Shown piece after piece: positions 5,603 through 5,763 of a DNA stretch of 5,763 bases (within the stretch, counting starts at the first letter, position 1; each line of letters opens with the position of its first letter). Location of the stretch: assembly GCF_001983105.1 (NCBI RefSeq), contig NZ_MOMC01000014.1, positions 189,985 to 195,747 of the forward strand. Direction: 5' to 3'. The notes under the pieces are model-generated. The model was not told the origin of the DNA and made no database searches. It saw nothing but the letters and a program-made list of their open reading frames with translations. Source of the DNA: Pseudofrankia asymbiotica. Lineage in GTDB: Bacteria; Actinomycetota; Actinomycetes; Frankiales; Frankiaceae. The position numbers and the translations under genes are program-made.

Positions 5603-5632
5603 CCACCCACATTCGATCGCGAGGCGGCGGGA

Positions 5633-5763
5633 ATGTCATCGACGTTGCTGGTCCGAAGATCCAGCCAAACTTTTCCCCATACGTACGGGAAATATTTCGT
5701 GGAGGTCGACGGGCGGCTGGTGGCGCTGATCTCCAGAGGTGAGGAGACCCGGATCGCGGTGCC
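5633..5763 (+). CDS. Start of an unidentified gene, cut by the right window edge
   Basis: ATG at 5633 begins 43 complete codons to the window end: MSSTLLVRRSSQTFPHTYGK, then YFVEVDGRLVALISRGEETR and IAVP. The frame is open back to the preceding gene's TGA at 5600-5602, so the 30-base gap suggests the two could be co-transcribed. The upstream GGCGGGA is a mediocre ribosome site. The YFVEVDGRLVALIS stretch reads like beta-strands of a soluble protein. Too little is present to name a family, and codon third positions are only partly G/C-biased at the very start. Confidence 0.5.
   Translation, partial: MSSTLLVRRSSQTFPHTYGKYFVEVDGRLVALISRGEETRIAV

Noticed and set aside
1..5763. CRISPR arrays, tRNA or rRNA genes
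   Set aside because: No regularly spaced repeats and no tRNA- or rRNA-like segments were seen on either strand.

Overview
The window comes from a high-GC actinobacterium. The evidence is strong G/C bias at third codon positions, frequent GTG starts, an actinobacterial-type CtaB and an IS1380-family element of high-GC type. A Frankia-like actinomycete would fit, but the genus is a guess.

Left third (1-1840, minus strand). A RelE/ParE-type toxin gene runs off the left edge. Its GTG start overlaps the stop of a Phd/YefM-type antitoxin gene by 4 bases (GTGA). The antitoxin has a perfect TATAAT box placed so that the transcript would be leaderless. Upstream lies ctaB (heme O synthase), the best-defined gene here, with a repetitive Pro/Ala/Thr-rich N-terminus. 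Behind ctaB is about 380 bp of palindrome-rich DNA with no convincing gene.

Middle (1840-3526, plus strand). This is a complete but dead IS1380-family insertion sequence. It has 23-bp imperfect terminal inverted repeats and one transposase gene broken by a one-base insertion (about 2506) and a TGG-to-TGA nonsense change (3112-3114). All three catalytic acidic residues can still be found across the two frames. No target-site duplication is visible.

Right third (3527-5763, plus strand). This is a row of very short genes of unknown function, several encoding proteins of about 65-100 residues with two membrane segments. Two appear intact (4737-4982 and 5300-5602). They align without gaps across both membrane segments, sharing an IGLLVGL block and a conserved W/Y/Y pattern, so they look like diverged tandem paralogs. 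Two more are each broken by one lesion: an in-frame TAG (3655-3897) and a one-base frameshift (5064-5259). A 73-residue soluble-looking protein (4434-4655) appears to have a decayed relative at 3920-4178. Another coding-like fragment that changes frame lies at 4195-4394, and a new gene begins at 5633 and leaves the window.

The left side is ordinary housekeeping plus a toxin-antitoxin pair. The right side looks like an accessory region of small, duplicated and partly decaying membrane-protein genes beside a dead IS. No function can be assigned to this small-protein cluster from sequence alone.
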